NCBI GenBank assembly: GCA_037178625.1
Contig: CM074142.1
Coordinates: forward strand, 2,131,412-2,195,411
Length of the DNA stretch: 64,000 nt
Source of the DNA: Skeletonema tropicum
Taxonomy: Eukaryota > Bacillariophyta > Thalassiosirophyceae > Thalassiosirales > Thalassiosiraceae
Direction of reading: 5' to 3'
The notes beneath the pieces were generated by a model. That model searched no databases. It saw nothing but the letters and a program-made list of their open reading frames with translations, and was not told where the DNA came from. The position numbers and the translations under genes were made by a program. Numbering within the stretch: the first letter of the stretch is position 1; every line of letters starts with the position of its first letter. Positions 9,470-20,235 of the stretch are shown here, one piece after another.

Positions 9470-10141
9470 ATGAATAGGTCAAATGCTAGAGAGTCAGAGT
9501 CGTCAAGCAGAGGAGGCAATATCAAGATGAAGAAGACTGGTCTACTCATAGCGACGGTTGTTGCCATCATCAGCCTCTCATTGCAGGATGTATCCGCGTT
9601 TTCCACGGGAGTACAACATGTTGCTTCCTACAGCAGCAGGTTAGAATACTTCCAACCCATCATCTCAACTCATCACGGTAGAGTTCCAGCTTGTGGCCGC
9701 ATCCATAAACAGACAATTCCATCACTATTACTTCAAGCCACCAATGCAAATGAAGATAATGACACTACCTCACAAACACCTCTATGTGACCTACAAACAT
9801 TTCTCCGCCTATGCAATCTAGTACAAAGCGGAGGCGAGGCAAAAAACGTCATTCAAAACTCGCAATGTCTTCTAAACGATATTGTCGAAACTCGCAGAAG
9901 TAAAAAGTTATTTCCGGGCGACACAGTAACTTTTGGAAATGCCACCAATTTGGATGTAGCAACCGAGGTGAAGAAGAAGGGGTATGTATACAAACCAAAG
10001 GTGAAGAAGGTGAAGCCTTTGCCGAGAGTTGATGCAGATGGTAATTTGGAATTTGGGGGGAGGTATCGAAGTGAAGAGTGGAGGGCGGAGCGGAAGTTGA
10101 AGAAGGAGGAACGGAAGAGGAAGAATCAGGGATCTAGGTGA
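9470..10141 (+). CDS. Plastid-type S4 RNA-binding domain protein, copy 1
   Basis: 223 residues from ATG 9470 (MNRSNARES); MKKTGLLIATVV at 9527 is an alternative start. The hydrophobic stretch LLIATVVAIISLSLQ followed by DVSAFSTG matches a signal peptide ending in the A-F junction of diatom plastid-import presequences (established pattern). The mature part has an S4 domain of the YaaA/RlbA-like type: LQTFLRLCNLVQSGGEAK, ETRRSKKLFPGD. The S4 fold binds structured RNA. A lysine-rich, arginine-rich tail (WRAERKLKKEERKRK) ends the protein. The second copy at 26.0 kb lacks one serine codon and has one further visible substitution, but is otherwise almost identical. RNA target unknown. Confidence 0.8.
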   Translation: MNRSNARESESSSRGGNIKMKKTGLLIATVVAIISLSLQDVSAFSTGVQHVASYSSRLEYFQPIISTHHGRVPACGRIHKQTIPSLLLQATNANEDNDTTSQTPLCDLQTFLRLCNLVQSGGEAKNVIQNSQCLLNDIVETRRSKKLFPGDTVTFGNATNLDVATEVKKKGYVYKPKVKKVKPLPRVDADGNLEFGGRYRSEEWRAERKLKKEERKRKNQGSR

Positions 10142-10297
10142 ATATTGCTGCGGTTATTTGTAATATTGAAATGACGTATTTTTTGGAAGGCAAGCATCAA
10201 ACACCAATAACTTATTCCGCCATCTTCTTGTGAATGAGGAAGAGCATATGCAGCCACTTCGTTCGATATAGTAGTATATAGACTTCTACTTTTATTT

Positions 10298-11245
10298 CTC
10301 AATCCTTGATTTCAGCTCTTTGACTTCAAGCTTGAGCTCGTTGACTTCATCTCAGCACGCTTCTGAGCAGATCTTCTCATTGCATGAGAGACATTCATGT
10401 TTGTAGCAATCATTACAAATCATTTCTCCACAACTGCGACATTCAGATAGCTCTGTACAGTCTACGCAGTAGTCTCGATCACATGTGTCGCAGCTGTATA
10501 GCATTTTCTTCGTCTCTATATCCATATAGCAGCCGCAGCAATAGTGTTTCAAACAACCATAACAGGTATAAAGCTGGCACCCATAGTTCACATCGTTTGT
10601 TTCACTTTCAATCCATTGATCTTCACGGGGGAGTGATTGATCGCATTCCAAGCATCTGATCTCTTCCCGATTCCTCCACATTTGATTGTATCTTCCAAGG
10701 AAGGCATGGAACTCGGAGTGGGTGGATCGTCCTTTGATCCATTTTTTGGGGAAAACTATGTATTTCATCAAACAGCCCTCACCGTCAGTGATGCTGTCAA
10801 GAATTGGGAGCACATGATCACATGATAGTCGCGACTCTTGTCGCAACCTTGGACATTCATGCTCTCCAACTAGACTTAGATCAATCTGCTCGGTTATTGT
10901 CGATCCACGAAGCGTCTGTAATCCGGCGCCGGTAAAATTGATACAATTAGTTAGCCTCAATCTTTTCACGTTATTGACGGCATCGATGCACAGCAGCACC
11001 TTCTCGATATCATCATCTGATAGCCTCACTGCTCACTGTCAGATCTGTTTCAATCTCCCCGAAATCTAGAATGTCCCATTGATTGCCAACGATAGCCGAT
11101 CTCCTCCTCTCGTTGGATGTGACAGCTGAATTTTTATCCAATGCGATGGCGAAGAGCGCATTTGATGGAGCGGCCAGAAAACTAGCTGCATGTGCTAATA
11201 TTCCACTTGGTAGATCAGTGAGGCGGCTAGCGTCAATAAAAGAGC
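10298..11245 (-). pseudogene. F-box/LRR/Cys-rich family member, deleted and frameshifted
   Basis: Minus strand. It begins without a start codon at RLTDLPSGILAHAASFLAAP (about 11225) and continues through IVGNQWDILDFGEIE. A 7-bp insertion at about 11033 breaks the frame relative to the partner copy. The frame 11029-10352 then gives MRLSDDDIEKVLLC, the LRR unit (VKRLRLTNCINFTGAGLQ) and cysteine pairs up to CNEKICSEAC. There a deletion of about 260 bp jumps to the last coiled-coil codons (ELKLEVKELKS, about 10298-10345). The N-terminal KRRRI segment is replaced by the 3' end of the adjacent family member, suggesting unequal recombination between neighbours. Confidence 0.82.
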
Positions 11246-11261
11246 AATCATCCCAAGTTCC

Positions 11262-11745
11262 TTGATCTCATCTCCTTGATACTCCTATCAAGCTTCAGCT
11301 CTTTGATCTCACGCTTCAGCTCTTCCATGTCAAGCTTCAACTGAGAATTTTCTTCTTCCAATTGCTTCCGCACTAAACTCTCGCCCGCGCACCAGTAAAG
11401 GGGCGATTCGTTTGATACATTCTGTGCAATTCTGTTGTCCCTGTCGGTATCTTTGCAATCGACAATCATCGCAACAATGGACATGGCATTGCCAACACGC
11501 GTTAGAAACTTCACTTTCTTCAACATCGTTGCAGTCTTGGCAGGTATTGCTATATTTCAAGAGGCTTCCCTCTTCGCGCAGCACAGTGCAAGCAGATCTT
11601 TTTTCATGGCATTTGTGACATTCGTGTCGATCGCAATCATCGCAGTTTATTCTGCCACAAAATGGCATTCCATCATCTTCAAACAGACCTCACAGTAGTC
11701 TCGATCGCATATGTCGCAGCAATAAATCATGTACTTCTCTCCATC
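11262..11745 (-). pseudogene. F-box-family C-terminal fragment
   Basis: Minus strand. Two overlapping frames (11668-11330 and 11526-11248) together give the second half of the cysteine array (CDDCRLQRYRQGQQNCTEC) and the coiled coil (LEEENSQLKLDMEELKREI) ending in RSRNLG. The F-box and LRR parts are missing. The fragment is cut at about 11745, where unrelated sequence begins; the partner copy at 28.0-28.5 kb continues further. Confidence 0.8.
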
Positions 11746-11785
11746 ATAGGTTTTTTTTTCCCGCATTTAGAATCTATGTGCGGGA

Positions 11786-11929
11786 AATTTCCTCACTTAG
11801 CAATGTGCCGCTAATGGATGCCATAGACGCCACCAACAGTCTAACCCCTGCATAGGGATCATCAACTGGACCAATATGATCAATGTTGACCGTTGGTTTG
11901 GGACGCGGTAGTGTGTGTGGGGTTGTGTG
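11786..11929 (+). repeat. 1.15-kb inverted dispersed repeat, left part of copy 1
   Basis: AAATTTCCTCACTTAGCAAT and the following about 140 bp match, in reverse complement, 46366-46508. The repeat resumes at 13758 after the LINE insertion. Confidence 0.88.
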
Positions 11930-13557
11930 CGGCAGCATGGATTATCCCAACTAATCAAAACGAGTATGTCAAGGCATGTTTTTTGATGACAAACGTCAGC
12001 TCAGTAAACTCGTACCGAGCTGAATTGGAAGGGTTGTATCGAGCGCTGTATCACATACAATATCTTGGCATAGAATTGGGGCCAGACGACGATATTACTC
12101 AATGGTTTGATAATGAGTCAGGTGCTTTTACGAGTAATCGGCCAATGAAGACAGGACGGGACACAATACAACCTGAAGGAGATCTTTTGATGGCAATACA
12201 GCATCTACGGCAGAAGTTACCATATGGAGTAATTAGTCAGCACGTCCGGGGACACCAAGATACGGCCAAAAAGAAGACGGAACCGGACGAAAGTGACTGC
12301 GATTCATTAGAAACCACGGAAAGCGCATTGGGAAAAGAGAAAGACTTGGATGGATTGGATGACAACGCTATGATCAACATTGCGTGCGACGAATTAGCGG
12401 GAGAAACAACGGCAGCAGCCATTGAGAATCCCATCCAACTACCACCTGAGCAAGAAATATTACAGATGCCGTATGAGGGATCAAAAGCAGTTTTACGAAT
12501 AGGGAATAAGTGGATCACAGCTGGGATGCGAAGCCACGTCAACAAAGCGCGTCGTGAACCAATCCTCCGGAAATATATCAAGCGAAGACACGGATGGACG
12601 GACGAGCAATATGACAATGTGTATTGGATGACGATAGGGGAAGTGAGACGGAAAAGTACACTTAGCCAGCAGCGATTTACCTGCAAACTAATGCATGGCC
12701 TCCTCCCAGTGAATCACGTGAAGCAACATGAAACGCAAGTATCGCAGTGTCCGAACTGTCGGCAGTGTGATGACGAAACAATAGCACACGTGTTTCAATG
12801 TTCCCACCCGGATATGGCTGCGAAACGTGCTGCAATTATAGCAGCACTCCGGAAGAAAGGACTCCGGAAAATATCACGAAAAATACTACTCAGAGTGGCA
12901 AACTTGGTAGAACAATATGCAAACGGGGGCGAGATTCGAACCACATCAGAAGACCCGAGGATCCAGGAAGCACTGGAAGCACAACGTGACCTCGGGTGGG
13001 ATGACTTCTTCAGAGGATATCTGGTAAAAGAATGGTATCAAGCATTGGAGAGTACTCATCATGGGGACGCCCACCAGCAGTTTTATCAACTCCAAAAATT
13101 GATCTGGTATGAAGTTGCACTACCGCAGTGGCATGAGCGAAACAGACTAGCTCATGGAACTCAGTCATTTGACAAGCAAATAGAGAGTGCACATTTAGCA
13201 GAGCAATTGGTATGGTACAGTCAACATCGAGAGGAGATGCCGCCAGGCTTTCACCAACGGTGGGCAAATCATAGTATTGACGAAATAAGCAATATGGATT
13301 TGGCTACTAGGCGAATGTGGGTGCATCACCTCAAGATAGGCAGGCAAGCGGTCGAGATGCGAGCAGAACAGCGGAAGAAAAGTCAACGAACTTTATCGTT
13401 CTACTTAAATGCATTTGGCCCACCATTACCGCCACCTCAGCGGCAACGTGTGGCTGATGAAGCCGAGGAACACGCAAATAGAGTAGTATTGTATCGTGAG
13501 GAGGGACAGCCGACAATAGACGCAGTCCTCAATGAACTCGAGAAATCGACGACGTAA
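11930..13557 (+). CDS. LINE polyprotein fragment: RNase H plus zinc finger and C-terminal region
   Basis: The open frame technically extends back to 11893, but the residues before AAAWIIPTNQNE come from the flanking repeat. No ATG starts it. RNase H signatures are SYRAELEGLYRAL (catalytic Glu), QWFDNESGAF (Asp), HVRGHQD (His) and NIACDELAGE (Asp). The first catalytic Asp, normally just before AAAWII, is lost by truncation. A CPNCRQCDDETIAHVFQC zinc finger follows, then a long charged C-terminal region (DLGWDDFFRGYLVKEW). The protein would degrade the RNA strand of RNA-DNA hybrids in an intact element; this copy is dead for lack of reverse transcriptase. Confidence 0.85.
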
Positions 13558-13757
13558 ACAACCGTATGGTTGAACTAATCCTGGCCAGGAGACTATTTAG
13601 GTCTTCTGGCTTGGAGTGCGATCTGAGAAACAGTTGTGGAGGCAATAGAGTACTATCAATGCTACCGACACAGCACACATGTTGGTTAGTCATAATTTCG
13701 CCCCTAGAGGGCTAATCAGACGTACTTTAAAATTTCTGTTATATTATTATTATTATT
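11930..13757 (+). mobile_element. 5'-truncated non-LTR retrotransposon with 17-bp target duplication
   Basis: It is flanked by GTGTGTGGGGTTGTGTG at 11913-11929 and 13758-13774. The inverted copy of the host repeat at 45.4-46.5 kb is contiguous across this point and shows the empty site. The 1,828-bp insert starts inside the RNase H coding region (5' truncation) and ends in a (TTA/TAT)n tail at about 13740-13757. This is the microsatellite tail typical of some LINE clades. All three marks agree with target-primed reverse transcription. Confidence 0.92.
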
Positions 13758-14812
13758 GTGTGTGGGGTTGTGTGGTGTGGCCTCATCACACGGCTCCGGC
13801 CATCATCTTTTTCAGCCGTCGCCAAGCAGTTGTAGTGATGGTTACGTCAACCATAAACGTCCGTCTCGTCTCCCCTTCATCACGTGATGATACTTTATAT
13901 ATGGGGATGTTTCGGTGCCAGTATTCCTTTGGTCTGGGCTTGTATTCATGCTGAATTCGATAATCGCCGCTCGGTATTATTTTCCGGCCACAATATTAAT
14001 CGTCGATCATCGACAAATGAAATGATTTAGATGGCCAGCACACGATAGTGAGGGCAGTCAAATTGAACAATAAAGTATTATGGATGCTCTGGGCTTGTGG
14101 AATGGACACAACTATCGCTGTTATGATGAGTCAACACGTCGTCTTCAGAAGGGCAACTCACAAATGCGCTTATTATTTCTGCAAACACGGAGAAGATTAG
14201 TTTTATTTCATGTTTAAAAATATTGGATTGTGGCGAAAATAGTGCGAACTGAGAGGGAGTGGGGAGTACTGTGTGGGAAGTAGCCGTTCATCATGGACAG
14301 TGGAGTGAATGCTGGATGATATATATCTACTTGTGGGGGATAAATGTGAAAATTATTCACTACGCTGAAACAACGCCCATTTGATTATAAAATGTCATGA
14401 CCGCCAATCGAATTATTCACAATAGTATTAAATACAATAAGGCATTGTGAAATGTATACAATTCATTGTCCAGAGCACCTAATTGCATATAATGCAAAGA
14501 TATATCTTCATTCCAGTATGTTTCAACTCTAAAGTAGCGGTAATATCAACGCCATCGAGGGCAAAGTATCAGTTGAAATTATAGTAATAGCAAGCCCATG
14601 ATACCTCCTGCTGACGTTGATGATCATTGGTTCTGGATATAGAAGCATTCTGCGTAGTGCGTAGGCTCCTATTGCAGTGGACAACAGGTCTACCATGGTC
14701 AAGATCTGCTGGTGGTATCTATTCTACGAGTAAGTTAGCTATTATTATCTTACTTACTTACTCTTTCTAAGTGCGGGTTTTCCCCTCCCGCCATTTCTTC
14801 TCAGGCTGTTTT
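13758..14812 (+). repeat. 1.15-kb inverted dispersed repeat, right part of copy 1
   Basis: The sequence matches the reverse complement of 45372-46390 over its length with scattered substitutions and small indels. Landmarks are CCATAAACGTCC, TTCATGCTGAATT, CATCGAGGGCAAAGTATC and AAGATCTGCTGGTGGTATCT. No coding frame is conserved between copies. It is an old non-coding element of unknown type. Confidence 0.88.
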
Positions 14813-15621
14813 TATTACTTGTCTCTAAACATGTATTTTTTCTGTCGCAACGACAGCTACCGGTACTTTACTTCTTTCGAATGCTCATGAACTTGTTATC
14901 GATAATATTATCTGTTACATATGTCCACCAATGTCCATCATGCTTGGCTTCAACGAATATGCATAATCAACTGATTGCTTTGATAAGATATTTTTATAAA
15001 TTCCAATAGATGAAAAGTGGATGGCGATGAGGTGGAGGACGAACTTTGTGTCCAGGCCGACGCGCTACAAATCAACATGCAAGCAAGTCATCACGATGAT
15101 GGCCGACGAAGACGAAGACACACGTGAGAACTGAATCATCAATTCTGGTTTGTCGTTCGGAGAATGAGCAAATCAAAGTGAAAGGAGGCTATTCTGGCTA
15201 TATTTTTACGTACGCAATCTTATTCAATCATCGTTGATTATCATGCAGGCAGAGCTAGCAGACAAATGAATAATTAGTTCTCTCAAGAAAGTTCGACGTC
15301 GGTTTCGCTATCATTAACGCCCAACAGGCTTTCAATCGTTGAATTCGTTTCATTACGCCCAACAGGCTTTTATGGTCGTTTAAATCCATTTTGAAGAAAG
15401 ATGTGTTGTTTAAAAATCAATCTTGTGAGCAATCGTCAGAAACAGAAAGAATCGAGGAGATCTGCTCGACATGCTGCACTCAAATCTTGCCGAGCATTGG
15501 TATGACTCATAATTACGCCGAGCAAACAATTGCAAGAGCTCTTCCAAGACGTACTAGCGTGTTGCCTTGCTTCAGCGTACTCTACAATTGACGTTGTCAT
15601 CCATCATCATCCTCATTCGAA
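14813..15621. other. Intergenic stretch with a dispersed direct repeat
   Basis: No supported gene. 15010-15330 is repeated at 24161-24560 (separate entry). A short tandem of ACGCCCAACAGGCTTT occurs at about 15320 and 15356. Confidence 0.5.
15010..15330 (+). repeat. Dispersed direct repeat, copy 1
   Basis: GATGAGGTGGAGGACGAACT through CAAATCAAAGTGAA, then after a gap GTTCTCTCAAGAAAGTTCGA through CAATCGTTGAATTCG. It matches 24161-24340 and 24440-24560 in the same orientation with small indels. Confidence 0.85.
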
Positions 15622-17413
15622 ATGTCTTCTTCCGATGCCAAGAATGCTAGTTATGTTGCTGCAGTCAGCAGCAGCAGCAGTTGGCCAATGAGTAACAGCG
15701 GTGAGTAGTTGATTGTTTATTTTGTCGTCACAAGAGATGATTGTTTCATAGATGGCGGCAGCGGCCGACTGCAAATAATATCACTGCCTCTCTGCTGACT
15801 TCTGAATTAATAGTGGGTATGGCCACATAACAGTTCATATCCGATGCCCCGAGATGACAATGAAGCGTCGGTTTGTTTCATGTGGGAATAACGCCACATA
15901 CTCACTGCTTTGCCTTTCTTTTCATTCACCAACTCATCTCTACTCCATGTCTATGTATTTGTATTTGATCTCTTTTACCCTAGAAATAGAAAATGTCAGC
16001 CGCCGCCCATCATCCTCATGTCGTCATCATCGTAACGTTAACGTCGCCGCCGTATTGCGTAACGTCGCCAGCATATTGCTATTGTTATTTCTGCTCGTCG
16101 CAATGCCTCAGCTCAGTGACGCGGCATCTCTTTCTTCGTGTGGCTGCCAGTTCAATCATGAATGCTTTCCTGCCGATGGAGCTCTTCTCCGACAAGCAGT
16201 GAATTCTTTCACGGCAGGCACTTGGACAGGCATGATTGATGGTGTTGATTATGGATCGAATATCAGCGAGTGGTGCACTAGCCTCGTTACTGACATGAGT
16301 TCATTGTTCTTCGACAAGCAAAACTTCAATGAAGATTTATCTCTTTGGGATGTTTCTTCTGTGACTAACATGCTTTCTATGTTCAGAAATGCACGTTCCT
16401 TTACTGGAGAGGGTATTGGATCGTGGGATGTATCCAAGGTTACTGAAATGCGTGGAATGTTCCTCCAAGGACTTTCCTTTATTGGAGAGGGTATTGGAAG
16501 TTGGGACGTATCAGAGGTGACAAGAATGCTTTCAATGTTCGCTAGTGCATACGCCTTTAATGAAGATTTATCTCTTTGGGACGTATCCAAGGTTACTGAC
16601 ATGGGTGAAATGTTCCTCGATGCACGTTCCTTTATTGGAGAGGGTATTGGAAGTTGGGATGTATCCAAGGTTACTGCCATGTATCAAATGTTCCAATTAG
16701 CATCCTCCTTTGATGAAGATTTATCTCTTTGGGACGTATCCAAGGTTACTGACATGCGCGTAATGTTCAAAAGCGCATCCTCCTTCAATCAAAATCTCTG
16801 TCCGTGGAAGGAGAGGAACTTCCCTTACGACTATGCAAATCAAATCTTTGTTTCTTCAGGCTGCACATTTACGAATACACCTAATCAAGGCAATGTAGGA
16901 CCTTTTTGTGCTGATGATTGTCTGCCTAGTGCACAGCCTAGTGCTAGTGCACAGCCTTCCGGCGAGCCATCGTCTGGGCCCTCTTCAGAGCCCTCTTCGG
17001 AGCCTTCCAGCGAGCCATCGTCTGGGCCCTCTCCAGAGCCTTCCAACGAGCCATCGTCTGTGCCATCATCTGGGCCCTCTTCAGTGTCCTCTCTTGATCC
17101 GTCATCTCAGCCTTCTAGTGAGCCATCGTCTCAGCCATCATCTCAGCCATCGTCTCAGCCCTCTTCGGGGCCTTCTAACAAGACTTCATCCCCGACAAAT
17201 AGTTACTCCAAAGCGAGCAAGGGTCCTAAAAGTGCCAAAGCGAGCAAGAGTCCTAAAAGTGCCAATTCGCTCAATGCAGATGCAAATGCACTGTTTCTAT
17301 CAAACATTCAAATGCAAGAGCTGAGGTCTTCCGGATCGATTGTTGCTGACATGTCTCATCTACTCGGTGTTACCACGAGTTTGATTGTGGCTTTTGGTTT
17401 CATTTATTACTAG
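15622..17413 (+). CDS. BspA/DUF285-repeat surface protein with PSSxPS stalk (two-exon model)
   Basis: Proposed exons are 15622-15700 and 15984-17413 (502 residues). ATG 15622 gives MSSSDAKNASYVAAV. The donor G|GTGAGT at 15701, the acceptor TCTTTTACCCTAG ending 15983 and phase 1 all agree. Without the intron the frame opens at 15854. A hydrophobic segment (ILLLLFLLVAMPQLSDAAS) is a signal peptide or anchor. Then come about eight DUF285/BspA-like units (EDLSLWDVSKVTDM, NEMF/MGEMF). A low-complexity stalk of PSSEPSSQPS units follows, then KASKGPKSAK repeats. A terminal hydrophobic segment (GVTTSLIVAFGFIYY) could be a GPI signal or membrane anchor. This layout is characteristic of diatom cell-surface proteins; the ligand is unknown. 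Confidence 0.82.
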
Positions 17414-17758
17414 AAGGAAAGTTAGGACAGAGGCCAAGTAGTAGCGTGTGATGTTTGAATGTGTCGGTGCAGGAGGGTTGTCGAAGGTTGAGAGAGAGTG
17501 TGTGTATGCGGCAGGGAGTCGAATGTGTAGAATGTGTTATATGTCGAGCTTGGATTGAAAGTGTATGTTGTAGAGGATAGTGGCAAATGTTTTAGAAATG
17601 AACTATGAATATGAAGAAAAGCAGTGCATATATGTAGGGGGGGGGCACACCCTTGTGTTTTTGGGAGTCACGAGTTGAGCGCGCCAAGTTTTTTTTGTCA
17701 AACTTTTTGACCATGGCCAAATTTGGCCATCGCCAGTTCGGCGTAAGAATTATTACCC
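17414..17758. other. 3' flank of the surface-protein gene
   Basis: GT-rich sequence, probably 3' UTR, with a run of nine G at about 17637-17645. No gene seen. Confidence 0.4.
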
Positions 17759-17893
17759 TTTGTCAGCTTAATCTCTGTTATTACTTGCTTTCACGCTATG
17801 ATACTTGACAGACGCATAGACCATACCCCCGTTTATGCGTCTGTCGAGTTTCGTGGTCTGAAGTGGTATCCCGGTTTAGATTAAGCTGACAAA
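17759..17893. repeat. 135-bp fold-back with nested inverted repeats
   Basis: The outer arms TTTGTCAGCTTAATCT (17759-17774) and AGATTAAGCTGACAAA (17878-17893) are a perfect 16-bp inverted pair. Nested inside are GACAGACGCATA (about 17808) and TATGCGTCTGTC (about 17834). The size and terminal arms resemble a MITE. No transposase or relative is seen in the window. Confidence 0.75.
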
Positions 17894-19281
17894 CCAAGCC
17901 ATTTTTCTGACAAAACTCCGATTTCAACGCATACATCGTCGTCCCAACACTATTAATAGACAACTGACATGGTTCATACCAAGAATATTCACATCCGTCG
18001 ATAGTATAGACCTAGTTGGATGCTCTGATGCCTCGGTGGTCACTTCAATTGACAGCAACGTCCTCGTCGGCGCCATACCAGCCTTGTCACGATGAGCCGA
18101 ACCGGCTCAAAATCCAGGTGGAGAATCACAGTATTGGAATGAACAATGAATATAGATCAATCAACCTTACAATATACACTCTATATGGGTAATTGGCGTC
18201 GGATGATAGCTTGGTTTGGTGGATCTAATGAAGTGGGGTCATGATAATCAATTATATCATGCAAAATTGTGACACATCAGCTCAGCTCAGAATGCTCTTC
18301 ATGGCATAATATGGATGCTAAGTGGCATACCATAACCCAAACAACATCACCAATCGATGATATTGATCATGTTGGATGTTCCAGTCGATCAGTGTCCGAT
18401 ACAATCGACGATAACCGCTCAATCATCTCGCTCTACTGTTAGGACGACATGTAATTATACAACAAAATCACTGCGCCTCTTTTCCTTTTATGAAAGTGGA
18501 GATCATTCACAGCATTTAAATATAAACAACACCTTCCAATATAGTTTGACTAGAGCAGGTCATCTTTATATGCTATATGTAACAGAACATGATATGATAT
18601 GTGTAATCTAAGCCTACCAAAGAACATGATTCTCGACTCAACGCATGGAGCCATACGATGCCGATGTTGGATAATACGATGGCTACAGACCCCATTCAAC
18701 CATACAGCACCCTTCTATTAGTTACTATCATCAATGTTGCGCAGCAGTTGGGGTTGAACAAGTCGTAAAGTGGACGCTATATGCTCAAAACGCTAAAAAT
18801 CAATAATTTTGATGGCTCAAATTTCACCACACATGAGTATATATTAGATAGAACCAGTAACCCACAGCAATACCATGATGCGCAAACGTTGCTATAATAT
18901 AGTTGAAACAATATCGTGGTGTGTTGGGGGTTGGAAATGCTGAGGTATTTATGATATTGTAGAATATGATGCCAAAATTGAGTTGTCGACGGTCGAGACA
19001 ATCGGCACCGGTGACACAATATAACTCGGCCGCCTTTGTCGAAACCCACCGAAAGAGTGGCACAAATTCATCTCAAAGACTATTGAAAGGAATATATCCA
19101 CTGGTTAGGTGCTTAACTGTTTGAAAGAGGTGGTGATATCGATTATTCACTATCTGGGCGGAAGTCGAGCGGCTCAAAATATCTATTTTTGATATGTGAT
19201 CGGAAGAAATATAGGTTCAAGCTGCTGATAACAGTACAAAATGGCCAACCATACAGTGTCTCTATTGTTGATGGAATTATG
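17894..19281. other. Intergenic, no gene recognised
   Basis: About 1.4 kb of AT-rich sequence with only short frames on both strands and no recognisable domain. It ends at the left inverted repeat of the Mutator-like element. Confidence 0.5.
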
Positions 19282-19443
19282 GACCCTGATAATATATAGT
19301 ACTTTACGGTCCGTCCATCACCACAACTATTCCCCTCCGATCGATGTGTAGTGTGGTGGAAAGACAGGCATCTCAATGAAAAAAGCAACCGCCATCACCA
19401 CCGCACGCACGCACCGTTCAAAATCAACTGCAGGTGCGTCGAC
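19282..19443 (+). repeat. Left terminal inverted repeat of the Mutator-like element
   Basis: The first about 125 bp are almost identical to the reverse complement of 23310-23435. The inner part is more diverged and carries extra copies of a CACCGTTCAA/GTGCGTCGAC module on the right side. Confidence 0.9.
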
Positions 19444-20235
19444 CATGTCGCGACGCCACACAACATAATTGCTGCTTTCATCAAACAGCAACCAGCATGA
19501 AGCAAGGTCAACACCTCCTCTATTCATCACAAACACAATCAACATATGCCGCCCGTAGCGTAGGAAAATTCGGGTAAATAACAATGTTATGTGTCTATTT
19601 CATTTACCATCCAAAAAAGTCGTTACTCATCGAATCCGGAAACAATCCCGCACACACAGGAACCTCTTCTAGACGGTGGCATTTCGGTTGTTTATCAGCG
19701 CTCTGGCTGCAAAGGTCGCTATTATTGGTTAGCATCTCAGATATCACGATCCAAACTGCAACACCGCACCCTTCCAAACCCATCTCGCCGCAACTTCCAG
19801 CCATCACAACCATGCTATGCAGCCGCTACAATTCCTTCTTCACCAGCCTCCCCCCCCAACAATTTTACAGCAATCACGCCTTCGATGATGTCGGTCCATC
19901 CTATTGTACGAAGTTTGAGCAAGAATCCGGGGGAAAAGGTAATATAAAAAAAAACTGATACATTTTTTTCTTTATTTTCCACATCAACTCACACCACTGT
20001 CATTTATTGCTCTTTCTCACCATACTTTCATTTCTTCTAATAGCTATTTATCATAATCTTATGAACCTATCACCAACGTTGCTGATGCAGAGCGATTTGC
20101 TGGAAATCTGGAGAAATTATCTTTTTTCTATTTCGATGAAATAGATAGCCACCGTACTACTTCAATTTTGTCTCTACACTAGCCTATGTATATGAACGCC
20201 CTATCAATGGCGATGTTCCCTAAGGCCAAGTTATG

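Larger units (their letters stand above)
9460..11745 (+). repeat. Segmental duplication A (partner 25992-28525)
   Basis: It begins GGCAAGTTTTATGAATAGG and contains the S4 gene plus two minus-strand F-box-family members. Compared with the partner it lacks about 260 bp at about 10355 (part of the cysteine array) and carries a 7-bp insertion at about 11033. Homology stops at about 11745, where a different sequence starts. Confidence 0.88.

Noticed and set aside
12237..12686. 149-residue minus-strand frame in the LINE
   Set aside because: Antisense to the RNase H/zinc-finger coding region; no signature.
12920..12950. tRNA-like GATTCGAACC string
   Set aside because: It lies inside the LINE coding region, and no cloverleaf can be drawn around it.
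18357..19063. Small frames of 60-90 codons on both strands
   Set aside because: No motif, no codon bias evident to the eye, and overlapping each other in AT-rich DNA.
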